Shown one piece after another: positions 1 through 8,181 of a stretch of 9,196 bases of DNA. The notes beneath the pieces are model-generated. The model was not told the origin of the DNA. It searched no databases and saw only the letters and a list, made by a program, of their open reading frames with translations. The position numbers and the translations under genes were made by a program. Within the stretch, counting starts at the first letter, position 1. Each line of letters starts with the position of its first letter. The stretch covers positions 1 to 9,196 of the forward strand of contig JALAGK010000108.1 in NCBI GenBank assembly GCA_022712475.1, in the 5' to 3' direction. Origin of the DNA: Enterobacteriaceae bacterium (GTDB taxonomy: Bacteria > Pseudomonadota > Gammaproteobacteria > Enterobacterales > Enterobacteriaceae).

Positions 1-923
1 AAGCCGCAGGGTTGTCTTCACATCCGTTCTGGTCACACTTTGACGTGCTGTTTAAAAACTTTAACTCCGCAACCTCTTACAGCGGTCCGGCGGCAATCCG
101 TCTGCTGCGCGCAAGTTGCGGTCAGCCGTCGCATAAAAATCTCTATTCTCCGGCGGGTGAAAAATGCTACCTGTTCGATAACCTGGCGGCGCTGGGCTTT
201 ACTCAGCAACTGATGCTGGACCACAATGGCGAGTTTGGTGATTTCCTTAAACAACTGCGCCAGTACGGCAACATGCAGGCACAGCTGATGGATCAGACCG
301 GGCTGCCGGTGGCGCTACAGTCGTTTGACGGTTCGCCGGTGTACGACGATGCGGCGGTGCTTAAGCGCTGGCTGGCTGGCGAAGGGAACAACGCACGCAC
401 GGCGACCTTCTTTAACCTGCTGCCGATGCATGACGGTAACCACTTCCCCGGCGTGACGAAAACTGCAGATTATAAGGTGCGGGCACAAAAGCTGTTCGAT
501 CAGCTTGATGCGTTCATGGACGAACTGGAGAAGTCTGGCCGTAAAGTCATGGTCGTCGTGGTACCCGAACACGGTGCGGCGCTTAAGGGCGATAAAATGC
601 AGGTCTCTGGTCTGCGCGATATCCCAAGTCCCTCCATCACTAACGTTCCGGCGGGTGTGAAATTTGTGGGTATGAAGGCCCCGCATCAGGGCAGCGCGAT
701 TGAAATCACCCAGCCGAGCAGTTTTCTGGCTATCTCTGAGCTGGTTGCCCGTTCGGTGGACGGTAAAAACTTTGTTGCCGACCAGGTGGACTGGAACGCG
801 CTGACCGGCAACCTGCCGCAGACCGCGCCGGTGTCGGAGAACTCTAACGCGGTGGTGATTCAGTACCAGGATAAGCCGTATGTGCGCCTTGGCGGGGGGA
901 ACTGGGTGCCATACCCGCAGTAA
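1..923 (+). CDS. bcsG: Cellulose phosphoethanolamine transferase BcsG, C-terminal part (5' end outside window)
   Basis: BcsG is an inner-membrane enzyme with a periplasmic alkaline-phosphatase-fold domain. It transfers phosphoethanolamine from phosphatidylethanolamine to nascent cellulose. The frame is open from base 3, and 303 residues follow the TTG at position 12; this TTG is internal, not a start. The fragment aligns without gaps to my recollection of the last 303 of 559 residues of E. coli BcsG. On that numbering the nucleophile Ser278 is the first Ser of TSYSGP, His396 lies in LPMHDGNH, and the zinc ligands Glu442-His443 lie in VVPEHG. The third zinc ligand, Cys243, would fall just upstream of the window. 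The protein ends in NWVPYPQ and TAA, followed within 20 bp by a terminator, as expected for the last gene of a bcsEFG unit. The membrane segments would be encoded before the window. Identity is near certain; intactness of the missing half cannot be judged. Confidence 0.97.
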   Translation, partial: AAGLSSHPFWSHFDVLFKNFNSATSYSGPAAIRLLRASCGQPSHKNLYSPAGEKCYLFDNLAALGFTQQLMLDHNGEFGDFLKQLRQYGNMQAQLMDQTGLPVALQSFDGSPVYDDAAVLKRWLAGEGNNARTATFFNLLPMHDGNHFPGVTKTADYKVRAQKLFDQLDAFMDELEKSGRKVMVVVVPEHGAALKGDKMQVSGLRDIPSPSITNVPAGVKFVGMKAPHQGSAIEITQPSSFLAISELVARSVDGKNFVADQVDWNALTGNLPQTAPVSENSNAVVIQYQDKPYVRLGGGNWVPYPQ

Positions 924-937
924 GGGTTTGCTTTGAG

Positions 938-966
938 AAAGCTCGCCGGATGGCGGGCTTTTTTAT
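938..966 (+). terminator. Rho-independent terminator of bcsG
   Basis: A GC-rich stem (AAAGC-T-CGCC / GGCG-G-GCTTT) with loop GGAT is followed by six T residues. It starts 15 bp after the bcsG stop codon. The A-run before the stem and the T-run after it would allow weaker activity on the minus strand. Confidence 0.85.
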
Positions 967-1019
967 TGAGTTGCGTTATTCCGTTCACCTGAGCAAAGAG
1001 TAACTTTTTAAAATGCGAA

Positions 1020-1300
1020 GGGGTTCCGTTCACGATAAGCCCGGCGAACAATACAGCTTCATCTGCGGTGAACGCGCAAAGAGGGGGTCGCCCCCTTTGC
1101 ACTCTGACTGTCCTACCAGGAAATCGCCGCTGCACGGTGCGCTCACCTCCCGGCGCTGCGCTTGCGGCTGGCTCAACACGGTATCCTGTTTACTCGGCCC
1201 ATCCCCGCGCCTCGCCCCTTTGGCGTCAACGCCCTGGGCATTGTTCAACATTGCTCCCGGCAATTTTGTCGCCTCAGCCCGCCATCCCTGGTAGTCTGAC
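1020..1300 (-). repeat. Structured dispersed repeat, copy A
   Basis: Read on the minus strand, this region shares ordered blocks with 8378-8597 (+). The blocks are a 20-nt identical block (1241-1260 versus 8404-8423), GGATGGGCCGA (1194-1204 versus 8458-8468), AGCGGC-N-ATTTC, and a terminal 49-nt block (1025-1073 versus 8549-8597) with 38 of 49 bases identical. Potential hairpins include the terminal GTTCAC...GTGAAC arm, whose inner GAT-g-AAGC/GCTTATC pairs, a GCAAA-GGGGG/CCCCC-TTTGC stem at 1076-1100, and ATTGC/GCAAT around CCGGGA. The region is open in several frames on both strands, but those frames are not conserved between the copies, so I read it as non-coding. It does not match the ERIC, REP/BIME or IRU consensus that I know. 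The left end runs directly into the pseudogene at about 1290-1310. Confidence 0.75.
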
Positions 1301-1597
1301 CCTGTCTTCACGCCTTACATCAACGCAGATAAGGGTCTGGCTCACGTAAAACTGGGGTACAAAGCGGTATATACAGATGGTGAAAGCCGTATTTATGGCT
1401 CTTCCAACAACGTCGCCTGGGACGTTGGTGTTGGTGCGTAGTACGCTATGCCCGAAAACGTTGCCACTCATGCGGGCTACAAATATATCCACGCGGGTAA
1501 AGTGAGCGCGTCTTACGACAACTCTGAAAAAAATTTAGCTTACAAAGCGAACGCATCCGTTAACGACTTCGTTGTAGGCGTGACCGCTAGCTTCTGA
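1295..1597 (+). pseudogene. 3' remnant of an outer-membrane beta-barrel (opacity/OmpA-barrel-like) protein gene
   Basis: One frame reads PYINADKGLAHVKLGYKAV at 1313-1369 and continues to a TAG at 1439-1441. In the same frame it then resumes for 51 codons, ending NDFVVGVTASF and TGA at 1595-1597. Alternating hydrophobic and polar strands rich in Gly, Tyr and Asn, phrases such as AGYKYIHAGKVSAS, and a terminal Phe (the BAM recognition signal) are typical of small 8-stranded outer-membrane barrels of the OMP_b-brl/opacity type. The frame closes upstream at a TAG (1292-1294), where repeat copy A begins, so the signal peptide and N-terminal half are missing. The 5' truncation and the internal stop both argue for a dead gene. 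No ribosome binding site is visible. The exact family is an inference from pattern and not a recognised gene. Confidence 0.7.
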
Positions 1598-1695
1598 TTT
1601 ACGCGGCTTCGCTGAAGACGCTGGCGTACACAGAGCTATATGAATGAGGTGAGATCACTCTGAGACTTCTTCGCCACGGACCCGGTAATAGAGAT

Positions 1696-1728
1696 AAAAA
1701 AGCCCTGCGCATTGCGCTGGGCTTTTTT
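1696..1728 (-). terminator. Bidirectional terminator ending the dppABCDF operon
   Basis: A symmetric stem AAAAAAGCCC-T-GCGC / GCGC-T-GGGCTTTTTT with loop ATT and a T-T mismatch. A run of six T on each strand lets it terminate both ways. It begins 20 bp beyond the dppF stop on the minus strand and about 100 bp after the barrel pseudogene on the plus strand. Confidence 0.9.
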
Positions 1729-1748
1729 ATTTAAGGCTACCGGTAAAA

Positions 1749-2762
1749 TCAGCCTGCAAGCTTATCGCCGTTTTCGTCCTGGTCTACTGCAAAGCAGGCG
1801 ACCAGTTGCTCATCGTACTCTTTAAGCTGCGGTGGGAACTGGGTGCACGGCCCAAAACGCCGCCAACAGCGGGCGTTAAACGCACAGCCCGGCGGCGGGT
1901 TGAGCGGGCTGGGTAACTCGCCCGTAAGCTTGATACGCTCGCGCCTGTCGTCCGGGTTCAGGCGCGGTGTTGCCGACAGCAGCGCCTGAGTGTACGGATG
2001 GCGTGGATTATTAAAAATCTGCGCCTTCGTGCCCTTCTCCACGCATCGCCCGAGATACATCACCATCACCTCGTCGGCAATGTGCTCTACCACCGACAGG
2101 TCATGGGAGATAAACACATAAGACAGCCCCATCTCCTGCTGTAAATCCATCATCAGGTTCAGGACCTGCGCACGCACCGAGACGTCGAGCGCCGACACCG
2201 GCTCGTCAGCAATCACCACATCCGGGTCAAGCATCAGCCCACGAGCAATAGCGATACGCTGGCGCTGACCGCCGGAGAACATGTGCGGATAACGATCGTA
2301 ATGCTCCGTTTTCAGGCCTACTTTCGCCATCATCGCCAGTGCCTTTTCGCGCCGTTCGGCACTACTGAGGCTGGTATTAATCAGCAGCGGCTCTTCGAGG
2401 ATCTGCCCGACTTTTTTGCGTGGGTTGAGCGAGCCATACGGGTTCTGGAACACAATCTGGATCTTCTGGCGTCTGAGCTTCTGTGCCTGCGGATCGTGCT
2501 TGAGCAAGTCCTGACCGTGCCAGTAAAGTTGCCCATCGCTCGGCGTTTCAATCATGGTCAGTAGCCTGCCAAGTGTTGATTTACCGCAGCCGGACTCACC
2601 CACCACCGCCAGCGTTTTGCCGCGTTCAAGGGTAAATGACACACCATCGAGCGCTTTCACCAGGCGCTCTGGCGAGAACAGTCCTTTTTTCACCGGGTAG
2701 TGCTTTTTCAAATCAATGGCCTGCAGCAGCGGCTGCTGCGCGCTTGCCTCATGCGAACTCAT
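1749..2762 (-). CDS. dppF: Dipeptide ABC transporter ATP-binding protein DppF
   Basis: This is one of two cytoplasmic ATPases driving dipeptide (and heme) import through DppBC. It has 337 residues against 334 in E. coli. Visible motifs: Walker A GESGCGKS (55-62), Q-loop Gln106, signature FSGGQRQR (162-169), Walker B VVIADE (182-187) and switch His220. It ends in the oligopeptide/dipeptide C-terminal domain with Cys293, Cys299, Cys306 and Cys323, the pattern that carries an iron-sulfur cluster in DppD/DppF-type ATPases. The start chosen is the ATG at 2762, because GGGAGG lies 7 nt upstream and the protein then begins MSSHEAS, like E. coli MSTQEAT. An upstream in-frame ATG at 2786 would bury that site. 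The start lies inside the end of dppD (14 bp overlap), so translation is probably coupled. It is the last gene of the operon, with a terminator just after it. Confidence 0.98.
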   Translation of the reverse strand: MSSHEASAQQPLLQAIDLKKHYPVKKGLFSPERLVKALDGVSFTLERGKTLAVVGESGCGKSTLGRLLTMIETPSDGQLYWHGQDLLKHDPQAQKLRRQKIQIVFQNPYGSLNPRKKVGQILEEPLLINTSLSSAERREKALAMMAKVGLKTEHYDRYPHMFSGGQRQRIAIARGLMLDPDVVIADEPVSALDVSVRAQVLNLMMDLQQEMGLSYVFISHDLSVVEHIADEVMVMYLGRCVEKGTKAQIFNNPRHPYTQALLSATPRLNPDDRRERIKLTGELPSPLNPPPGCAFNARCWRRFGPCTQFPPQLKEYDEQLVACFAVDQDENGDKLAG

Positions 2763-3741
2763 ACGTCGGCCTCCCGGCATCATCAAGCGGATAGTGGCAT
2801 TTGGACTGACGCCCCTGCTCTACGGTATTAAGCGCCGGCTCTTCAGCGCGGCATTTGTCCGTAGCGTACGGGCAGCGCGGGTTAAGCAGACAACCGGTCG
2901 GACGGTCATATTTACCTGGCACTACACCCGGTAGTGACGCCAGCCGCGCTTTGTCCTGGGCAAACTCCGGCAGCGCACGCAACAGCGCCTGGGTGTACGG
3001 GTGGCGCGGCGCCCGGAAGATATCGCGGGCATCGCCTACTTCCACCACCTGTCCGGCGTACATCACAATAATGCGCTGCGCAGCCTCGGCCACCAGCGCC
3101 AGGTCATGGGTTATCAGGATAAGCGCCATGTTTTCCTGACGTTGCAGGCTCAGCAACAGCTCAATGATTTGCGCCTGAATGGTCACATCCAGCGCGGTAG
3201 TCGGCTCATCGGCAATCAGCAGTTTGGGCCGACAGGCAATGGCCATCGCTATCATCACGCGCTGGCTCATACCACCAGAAAGCTGGTGCGGGTACACGTC
3301 TAATCTGGACGCTGGGTCAGGGATACCCACCTGGGTCAGCAGATCAATGGCCCGCTGACGGCGGGTGCGCCGGTTACCGCCCTGGTGCACCTTGATGGCT
3401 TCCATTATCTGGTAACCCACGGTGTAACACGGGTTCAGGCTGGTCATGGGATCCTGGAAGATCATCGCCACTTCCGCTCCCACCAGATTACGACGCTCAC
3501 GCTCTGAAATGCGCTGTAGATCCTGACCGTTAAACGTCAGCTGTTCGGCCGCAACACGGCCTGGAAAATCAATCAGCCCCATAATCGCGAGCGAACTCAC
3601 CGACTTGCCGGAACCAGACTCGCCGACAATACCGACGACCTGCCCCTGTTCCACACTGTAGCTCACGCGATCTACCGCGCGAAAAGGTGCCGCTTCGTCG
3701 CCAAAGTGCACCGATAATTTATCGACATTTAATAACGCCAT
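2749..3741 (-). CDS. dppD: Dipeptide ABC transporter ATP-binding protein DppD
   Basis: The second ATPase of the Dpp importer, pairing with DppF below DppBC. It has 330 residues (E. coli about 327). Motifs: Walker A GESGSGKS (40-47), Q-loop Gln96, signature LSGGMSQR (154-161), Walker B LLIADE (174-179), D-loop ALD and switch His212. The C-terminal domain keeps Cys284, Cys290, Cys297 and Cys315, the cluster-type cysteines. The start at 3741 gives [16 protein letters not shown], identical to E. coli, with GAGG 6 nt upstream. A longer frame to 3792 would overlap dppC and lacks support. The gap to dppC is 10 bp. The last residues (TYEFA) differ from E. coli, where the protein ends soon after GRPT; here the coding sequence runs into the dppF start. 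Confidence 0.98.
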   Translation of the reverse strand: MALLNVDKLSVHFGDEAAPFRAVDRVSYSVEQGQVVGIVGESGSGKSVSSLAIMGLIDFPGRVAAEQLTFNGQDLQRISERERRNLVGAEVAMIFQDPMTSLNPCYTVGYQIMEAIKVHQGGNRRTRRQRAIDLLTQVGIPDPASRLDVYPHQLSGGMSQRVMIAMAIACRPKLLIADEPTTALDVTIQAQIIELLLSLQRQENMALILITHDLALVAEAAQRIIVMYAGQVVEVGDARDIFRAPRHPYTQALLRALPEFAQDKARLASLPGVVPGKYDRPTGCLLNPRCPYATDKCRAEEPALNTVEQGRQSKCHYPLDDAGRPTYEFA

Positions 3742-3751
3742 CTCGTGCCTC

Positions 3752-4654
3752 TTACTGCTTAAGTTTGGGATCCAGCGCGTCACGCAGACCATCGCCCATC
3801 AGGTTAAACGCCAGCACCGTCAGGAGAATGGCAATACCAGGGAAGGTCACTACCCACCAGGCGCTTTGCGCAAACTGCAGTACATCGGAAAGCATGGTGC
3901 CCCACTCCGGCGTTGGCGGCTGTGCGCCCATGCCGAGAAAGCCCAACGCAGCCATATCGAGAATGGCGTTAGAAAAACCGAGCGACGCCTGAACAATCAG
4001 CGGCGCCAGGCAGTTAGGAAGGATGTTGACGAACATCTGGCGCAGCGCACCGGCACCCGCCACGCGCGAGGCGGTGACGTAATCGCGATGCACCTCTACC
4101 AGCACGGCGGCGCGCGTCAAACGCACATAGTGCGGCAGCGCCACAAACGTCAGCGCCAGCGAGGCGTTAACGATAGACGGTCCAAATACCGCCACCAGCA
4201 CCAGCGCCAGCAGCAGGCTCGGCAGCGCCAGCATGATATCGACAACGCGCATGATGATGTTGTCGACCACACCGCTGAAATAGCCTGCGATCAGGCCAAG
4301 AATCACGCCCATAATCAGTGACAGAACCACTACCAGGCAGCCGACCAGCAGGGACAGACGCGCACCGTACATCAGGCGCGAGAGAATATCGCGGCCCACG
4401 TCGTCGGTGCCGAGGATGTACTGCCAGCTACCGCCGTCCTGCCACACGGGCGGGTGCAGTAGCGCATCGCGAAACTGCTCTGCCGGATTGTGCGGCGCGA
4501 TGACGTTTGCAAACACGGCAATAATGACCATCGCCACCACATAGCACAGACCTACTACGGCGCCTTTGTTGCGACAAAAGTAGTGCCAGAACTCGCGCAG
4601 AGGCGTCATCGGCACCGGTGCGGTTACAGGTTTTTCAGTTGTTAATTGCGTCAC
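3752..4654 (-). CDS. dppC: Dipeptide ABC transporter permease DppC
   Basis: An inner-membrane channel subunit that forms a heterodimer with DppB. It has 300 residues, the same as E. coli, with an almost identical C-terminal half ending [10 protein letters not shown] short cytoplasmic N-terminus is followed by a first membrane helix at about 31-52, then a periplasmic segment with the LGTDDVGRD motif typical of DppC/OppC permeases (about 81-89). A five-helix BPD_transp_1 core follows, and the EAA loop that docks on the ATPases is at about 187-212 ([16 protein letters not shown]). The start codon is GTG at 4654, preceded by a GGGGG Shine-Dalgarno sequence. It lies 9 bp after the dppB stop, so the two are probably coupled. 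Confidence 0.98.
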   Translation of the reverse strand: MTQLTTEKPVTAPVPMTPLREFWHYFCRNKGAVVGLCYVVAMVIIAVFANVIAPHNPAEQFRDALLHPPVWQDGGSWQYILGTDDVGRDILSRLMYGARLSLLVGCLVVVLSLIMGVILGLIAGYFSGVVDNIIMRVVDIMLALPSLLLALVLVAVFGPSIVNASLALTFVALPHYVRLTRAAVLVEVHRDYVTASRVAGAGALRQMFVNILPNCLAPLIVQASLGFSNAILDMAALGFLGMGAQPPTPEWGTMLSDVLQFAQSAWWVVTFPGIAILLTVLAFNLMGDGLRDALDPKLKQ

Positions 4655-4663
4655 GGTGCCCCC

Positions 4664-5683
4664 TTACTTCTTATGACGAATACGCGGGTTCACCACGCCG
4701 TACAACAGGTCGACCAGCAGGTTGACGAGAATAATCATGGTCGCCACCAGCAACACACCGCCCTGTACTACCGGATAATCACGCCGTTGCAACGCCTCAA
4801 TCAGCCAGCGCCCCAGCCCAGGCCAGGAGAAGATCGTTTCCGTCAGGATGGCGCCTGCGAGCAGCGTACCAACCTGCAAACCAATGACCGTCACGACCGG
4901 CAACATGGCATTACGCAGAGCATGGATAACGATAACGCGCAGTCGCGTCAGCCCTTTGGCGCGGGCAGTGCGGATGTAATCCTCGCCCAGCACCTCAAGC
5001 ATGGCCGAACGCGTCATGCGCACAATCACCGCCAGTGGAATAGTACCGAGTACAATGGCCGGTAAAATCATGTGAGCCACGGCATCAATAAAGTCGCCCT
5101 GCTCGCCCCAGATGGCCGTGTCGATAAGCATAAAACCGGTCAGCGGTAGCGTGTCGTCAAGGAACACGGTATCGCTGATGCGCCCGGACACCGGCGTCAG
5201 GTTTAACTGTACTGAGACCAGCATGATAAGCATCATGCCCCACCAGAAAATCGGCATGGAATAACCGGTGAGCGCCAGTCCCACCGCGGTATGGTCAAAA
5301 ACAGAGCCACGTTTTACCGCAGCCAGCACACCAACCGGAATGCCAACTGCCATAGCAAAAATCATGGCGCACACGCCGAGCTCCATTGTGGCTTTAAAGC
5401 GCGGCACAAACTCGTCCCACACAGGCAAACGGCTTTTAAGCGACACACCCAAATCACCATGCAGTACATTCCAAACGTAGTTGACGTACTGCTGCCACAT
5501 TGGTTTATCAAGACCCATCTGCGCCAGCAGCTGGGCGTGACGCTCCGGGGAAATACCGCGTTCGCCCGCCATAATCATCACCGGATCGCCGGGGATCATG
5601 TGCACGAACGCAAAGGTCAGTAGCGTGATGCCGATAAACGTCGGGATAACCAGCCCCAGACGCCGAAGGATGAACTGCAGCAT
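4664..5683 (-). CDS. dppB: Dipeptide ABC transporter permease DppB
   Basis: An inner-membrane channel subunit paired with DppC. It has 339 residues, the same as E. coli, starting MLQFILRRLG and ending NPRIRHKK. It shows an N-terminal membrane helix (about 9-29), the periplasmic PGDP region typical of DppB/OppB permeases, the BPD_transp_1 core helices from about 100, and the EAA loop at about 229-252 (EVLGEDYIRTARAKGL). I chose the ATG at 5683. An in-frame start at 5746 would add 21 residues of low-complexity polar sequence that E. coli lacks. Upstream, AAAGAG lies about 9 nt from the ATG. A 202 bp gap with a hairpin separates it from dppA, which fits the usual pattern of a binding-protein gene made in excess over the membrane parts. 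Confidence 0.98.
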   Translation of the reverse strand: MLQFILRRLGLVIPTFIGITLLTFAFVHMIPGDPVMIMAGERGISPERHAQLLAQMGLDKPMWQQYVNYVWNVLHGDLGVSLKSRLPVWDEFVPRFKATMELGVCAMIFAMAVGIPVGVLAAVKRGSVFDHTAVGLALTGYSMPIFWWGMMLIMLVSVQLNLTPVSGRISDTVFLDDTLPLTGFMLIDTAIWGEQGDFIDAVAHMILPAIVLGTIPLAVIVRMTRSAMLEVLGEDYIRTARAKGLTRLRVIVIHALRNAMLPVVTVIGLQVGTLLAGAILTETIFSWPGLGRWLIEALQRRDYPVVQGGVLLVATMIILVNLLVDLLYGVVNPRIRHKK

Positions 5684-5836
5684 ATCCTGAATCTCTTTGC
5701 TCTCCCGCACGCGGCTTGAGCTGACTTCCCACAGAGGCAACAACACCGCCGCATCCGTATACCGGGCAGCGCGTCGGGTACCTGCATCTGGAAATAACAG
5801 CCAGTGAAAGACGCCGGGCGGGATGTATTACGCTAT

Positions 5837-5864
5837 AGCGCCCTTTCCCGGGAGAAAGGGCGCT
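5837..5864 (-). promoter_or_regulatory. Stable hairpin in the dppA-dppB gap
   Basis: A perfect 11-bp inverted repeat (AGCGCCCTTTC / GAAAGGGCGCT) with a 6-nt loop starts 22 bp after the dppA stop. There is no T-run on the minus strand, so it is not a classic terminator. It more likely protects the dppA 3' end from exonucleases or gives partial termination, raising DppA over DppBCDF. The remaining gap (5684-5836) shows no gene. Confidence 0.75.
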
Positions 5865-5885
5865 CTGTGTTACCGCCAGTGGGCA

Positions 5886-7496
5886 TCAGTCACCCAGAGA
5901 AACGCTCTGGAAGTTGTGCTTGCCAAGCGGATCAACAACATAGCCTTTGACCTCTTTACGCACCGGCTCGTACACCGTGGAGTGTGCGATGATCAGTGCC
6001 GGAGCCTGATCGTGCATCACCACCTGAGCCTGCTTGTAGAGCTCAATACGCTTGTTGTGATCTTCACTGGCGCGCGCCGGTTGGATCAGGTCTTCAAACG
6101 GCTTGTAGCACCAGCGTGAGTAGTTAGAACCATCCTTCGCCGCCGCACAGCTAAACAGCGTAGCGAAGAAGTTATCCGGGTCTCCGTTATCACCGGTCCA
6201 GCCCATCATCACAGTCTGATGCTCGCCGTCTTTGGCGCGCTTGAGATATTCGCCCCACTCATAGGAGACAATTTTGGCGTTAACGCCAATCTTCGCCCAG
6301 TCGGCCTGAATCATCTCCGCCATGCGGCGTGCATTCGGGTTATACGGGCGCTGCACCGGCATCGCCCACAGGTCGATGGTGAAGCCTTTCTCCATACCCG
6401 CGTCTTTAAGCAGCTGCTTTGCCTTTTCAGGGTCGTAGGTATAGTCCTTCACGTCGTCGTTATAGCTCCACATCGTCGGCGGGATCAGGTTTTTGGCGGC
6501 GACGCCTGCACCCTGATACACGGCTTTGATGATGGCTTCTTTGTTGACGGCATAGGTCAGCGCCTGGCGCACTTTGAGGTTATCTAGCGGTTTTTTCTCA
6601 ACGTTGAACGACAGGTAGCCCACGTTCAGCCCTGCCTGTTCCATCAGGTTGATGTTTTTATCCTGCTTCATACCTGCAATATCGGCAGGGTTGGGGTACG
6701 GCATAATCTGGCATTCGTTTTTCTGCAGCTTAGCGTAACGTACAGAGGCATCCGGCGTGATAGAGAACACCAGGCGGTCAATCTTAGGTTTTGTCCCCCA
6801 GTAGTCCGCAAACGCTTTATACAGAATGCGCGAGTCTTTCTGGTACTGCTGGAGCTGGAACGGACCGGTGCCTATCGGGTTGAGGTCAACCTTCTCCGGC
6901 GTGCCCGCCTTAAGCATATTGTCGGCGTACTCTTTGGACAAAATAGAAGCAAAGTCCATTGCCAGATCGGCCAGGAACGGCGCCTCCGGGCGTGTCAGGA
7001 CAAACTGCACAGTGTAATCGTCAACTTTCTTCACGTCGCTAATCAGCGCCGGGAGGTCCATGCCCTCAAAGTATTCGTAAGTACCGCCAGAGACCTTATG
7101 GTAGGGGTTTTGTGGATTTTTCTGGCGGTCAAAGGTGAACACAACGTCGTCGGCATTTAGCTCGCGGGTGGGTTTGAAATCGCGGTTTGAGTGCCACTTC
7201 ACGCCTTTACGCAAATGGAAGGTGTAAGTTTTACCGTCTTCGCTAACGTCCCATTTTTCAGCAAGACCCGGCTCCAGCTCGGTAGAGCCAAGTTTAAACT
7301 GTACCAGGCGGTTATACAGAGGAACCGAGCTGGCGTCATAGGTGGTGCCAGAGGTAAATAGCTGCGGGTTAAACCCTTCAGGCGAACCTTCTGAACAGTA
7401 CACCAGTGTTTTTGCCTGTACGCCTGCTGCAACGGTCAACGCAGCAAGCGTCAAACCAAATTTCAGCATCCCTGACGGCTTCAAAGAAATCATCAT
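5886..7496 (-). CDS. dppA: Periplasmic dipeptide/heme-binding protein DppA
   Basis: The substrate-binding protein of the Dpp importer (SBP_bac_5 family). It delivers dipeptides, and also heme, to DppBC and contributes to peptide chemotaxis through Tap. Three ATG codons run in tandem (7499, 7496, 7493). The middle one is chosen: GGAG lies 7 nt upstream, it aligns with E. coli MRISLKKSGM, and it gives a 28-residue signal peptide cut at VQA|KT exactly as in E. coli. The protein has 536 residues (E. coli 535). Four mature cysteines (YCSEG, NECQ, LFSCAA, RWCYKP) match the two disulfides known in E. coli DppA, the first at mature position 6. The C-terminus HNFQSVSLGD is one residue longer than in E. 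coli. It is the first gene of the operon, with a long leader carrying a GcvB-type target. Confidence 0.98.
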   Translation of the reverse strand: MMISLKPSGMLKFGLTLAALTVAAGVQAKTLVYCSEGSPEGFNPQLFTSGTTYDASSVPLYNRLVQFKLGSTELEPGLAEKWDVSEDGKTYTFHLRKGVKWHSNRDFKPTRELNADDVVFTFDRQKNPQNPYHKVSGGTYEYFEGMDLPALISDVKKVDDYTVQFVLTRPEAPFLADLAMDFASILSKEYADNMLKAGTPEKVDLNPIGTGPFQLQQYQKDSRILYKAFADYWGTKPKIDRLVFSITPDASVRYAKLQKNECQIMPYPNPADIAGMKQDKNINLMEQAGLNVGYLSFNVEKKPLDNLKVRQALTYAVNKEAIIKAVYQGAGVAAKNLIPPTMWSYNDDVKDYTYDPEKAKQLLKDAGMEKGFTIDLWAMPVQRPYNPNARRMAEMIQADWAKIGVNAKIVSYEWGEYLKRAKDGEHQTVMMGWTGDNGDPDNFFATLFSCAAAKDGSNYSRWCYKPFEDLIQPARASEDHNKRIELYKQAQVVMHDQAPALIIAHSTVYEPVRKEVKGYVVDPLGKHNFQSVSLGD

Positions 7497-7508
7497 CATT
7501 CTGCTCCA

Positions 7509-7528
7509 GTGTGATATGTGTTGTGTTA
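7509..7528 (-). promoter_or_regulatory. Putative GcvB small-RNA target in the dppA leader
   Basis: Just upstream of the dppA Shine-Dalgarno sequence the mRNA is almost only C and A: AACACAACACATATCACAC. GcvB sRNA represses dppA in E. coli and Salmonella through its GU-rich R1 region pairing with CA-rich leader elements. Position and composition here fit that mode: pairing would cover or border the ribosome site. The gcvB gene is not in this window. Confidence 0.75.
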
Positions 7529-7760
7529 CCCCTCATCAGTCATGCATCAACAGCATTTATGGCCGTTATAACGCTCGAAAGATTTGGGTAGTGGCCGTCG
7601 AACCTTTTTTATGTTTTACCTGGTCCGTTCGGCTGCGCACGAAAGTGCGAAGAGCGCCAGCATTCCCTGCGGCAACCTCGCTCTGAGGCAGTTCAGACTC
7701 TCCATGAGCCCTCTCTTAAGACCTACAATCTGTCAACAGATGACAGAAACGTCAATCTTG
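7529..7760 (-). promoter_or_regulatory. dppA leader and likely promoter region
   Basis: E. coli dppA has a leader of roughly 165 nt, which would put the start of transcription here near 7660. No convincing -10/-35 pair is visible at the matching place. TTGACA (7735-7730) and TTGACG (7755-7750) resemble -35 boxes on the minus strand, but neither has a good -10 at 16-18 bp. A small stem CGCAC/GTGCG with a 4-nt loop sits at 7636-7649 inside the leader. The promoter is therefore placed only roughly. Confidence 0.35.
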
Positions 7761-8181
7761 TTAGCGGTGTTTTAAAAGAAGTGTGCGGATGTGCAAACAA
7801 ACATTAAAAAAAGGTGATGCGCTTATTTCCAGCATGGAATTTTGTGCTACGCGTAATCACCAGCTAATCGGCCTGGTTATCAGAAAATGATCAGTTAACC
7901 TGTCGGATGGTTTTCGATGCGAATTTTTTGAGATGAATGGCAATTATCACCGTTTATTCGGCAATTACTGTCAGCGGTAGCGGAAAGCTCTGCCTATAGC
8001 CATAAGTTGAAAGCCTGACAACAAGGCGTGGCAATAACGGCAGGTAATGTAACAGTGGGTAAAATGTGGATGCCGGGATGATAAACACCTCTGACGGTCA
8101 TTTTCCGCATTTTGCCCGTTTCAGATAAGCAAAGCGTAAAACACGACAGACAGCGACAACCCTGCTGTTTAAGACCCCGGG
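7761..8181. other. Gene-free AT-rich upstream region
   Basis: No supportable gene on either strand. It holds two hairpins: GGTGAT...ATCACC (7813-7861) enclosing TTCCA-GCA-TGGAA (7827-7839), and GGTTATCA...TGAT...TAACC (about 7875-7900). GGCAATTA is repeated directly near 7939 and 7963. Neither hairpin has a T-run that would make it a terminator. The function is unknown; upstream regulatory sites for dppA are possible. Confidence 0.4.

Noticed and set aside
1013..1349. Several overlapping 93-codon reading frames on both strands
   Set aside because: They fall inside the structured repeat, are open because of its high GC content, share no conserved frame with copy B, and match no protein I know.
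3742..3792. Longer dppD start adding 17 residues
   Set aside because: It would overlap the dppC 3' end. The ATG at 3741 has its own GAGG site and matches E. coli DppD.
5684..5746. Longer dppB start adding 21 residues
   Set aside because: E. coli DppB begins at MLQFILRR, and the extra stretch is polar and not family-like.
7840..7865. CRP site (TGTG...TCAC) upstream of dppA
   Set aside because: The half-sites are separated by the wrong distance and the distal bases do not match TGTGA-N6-TCACA.
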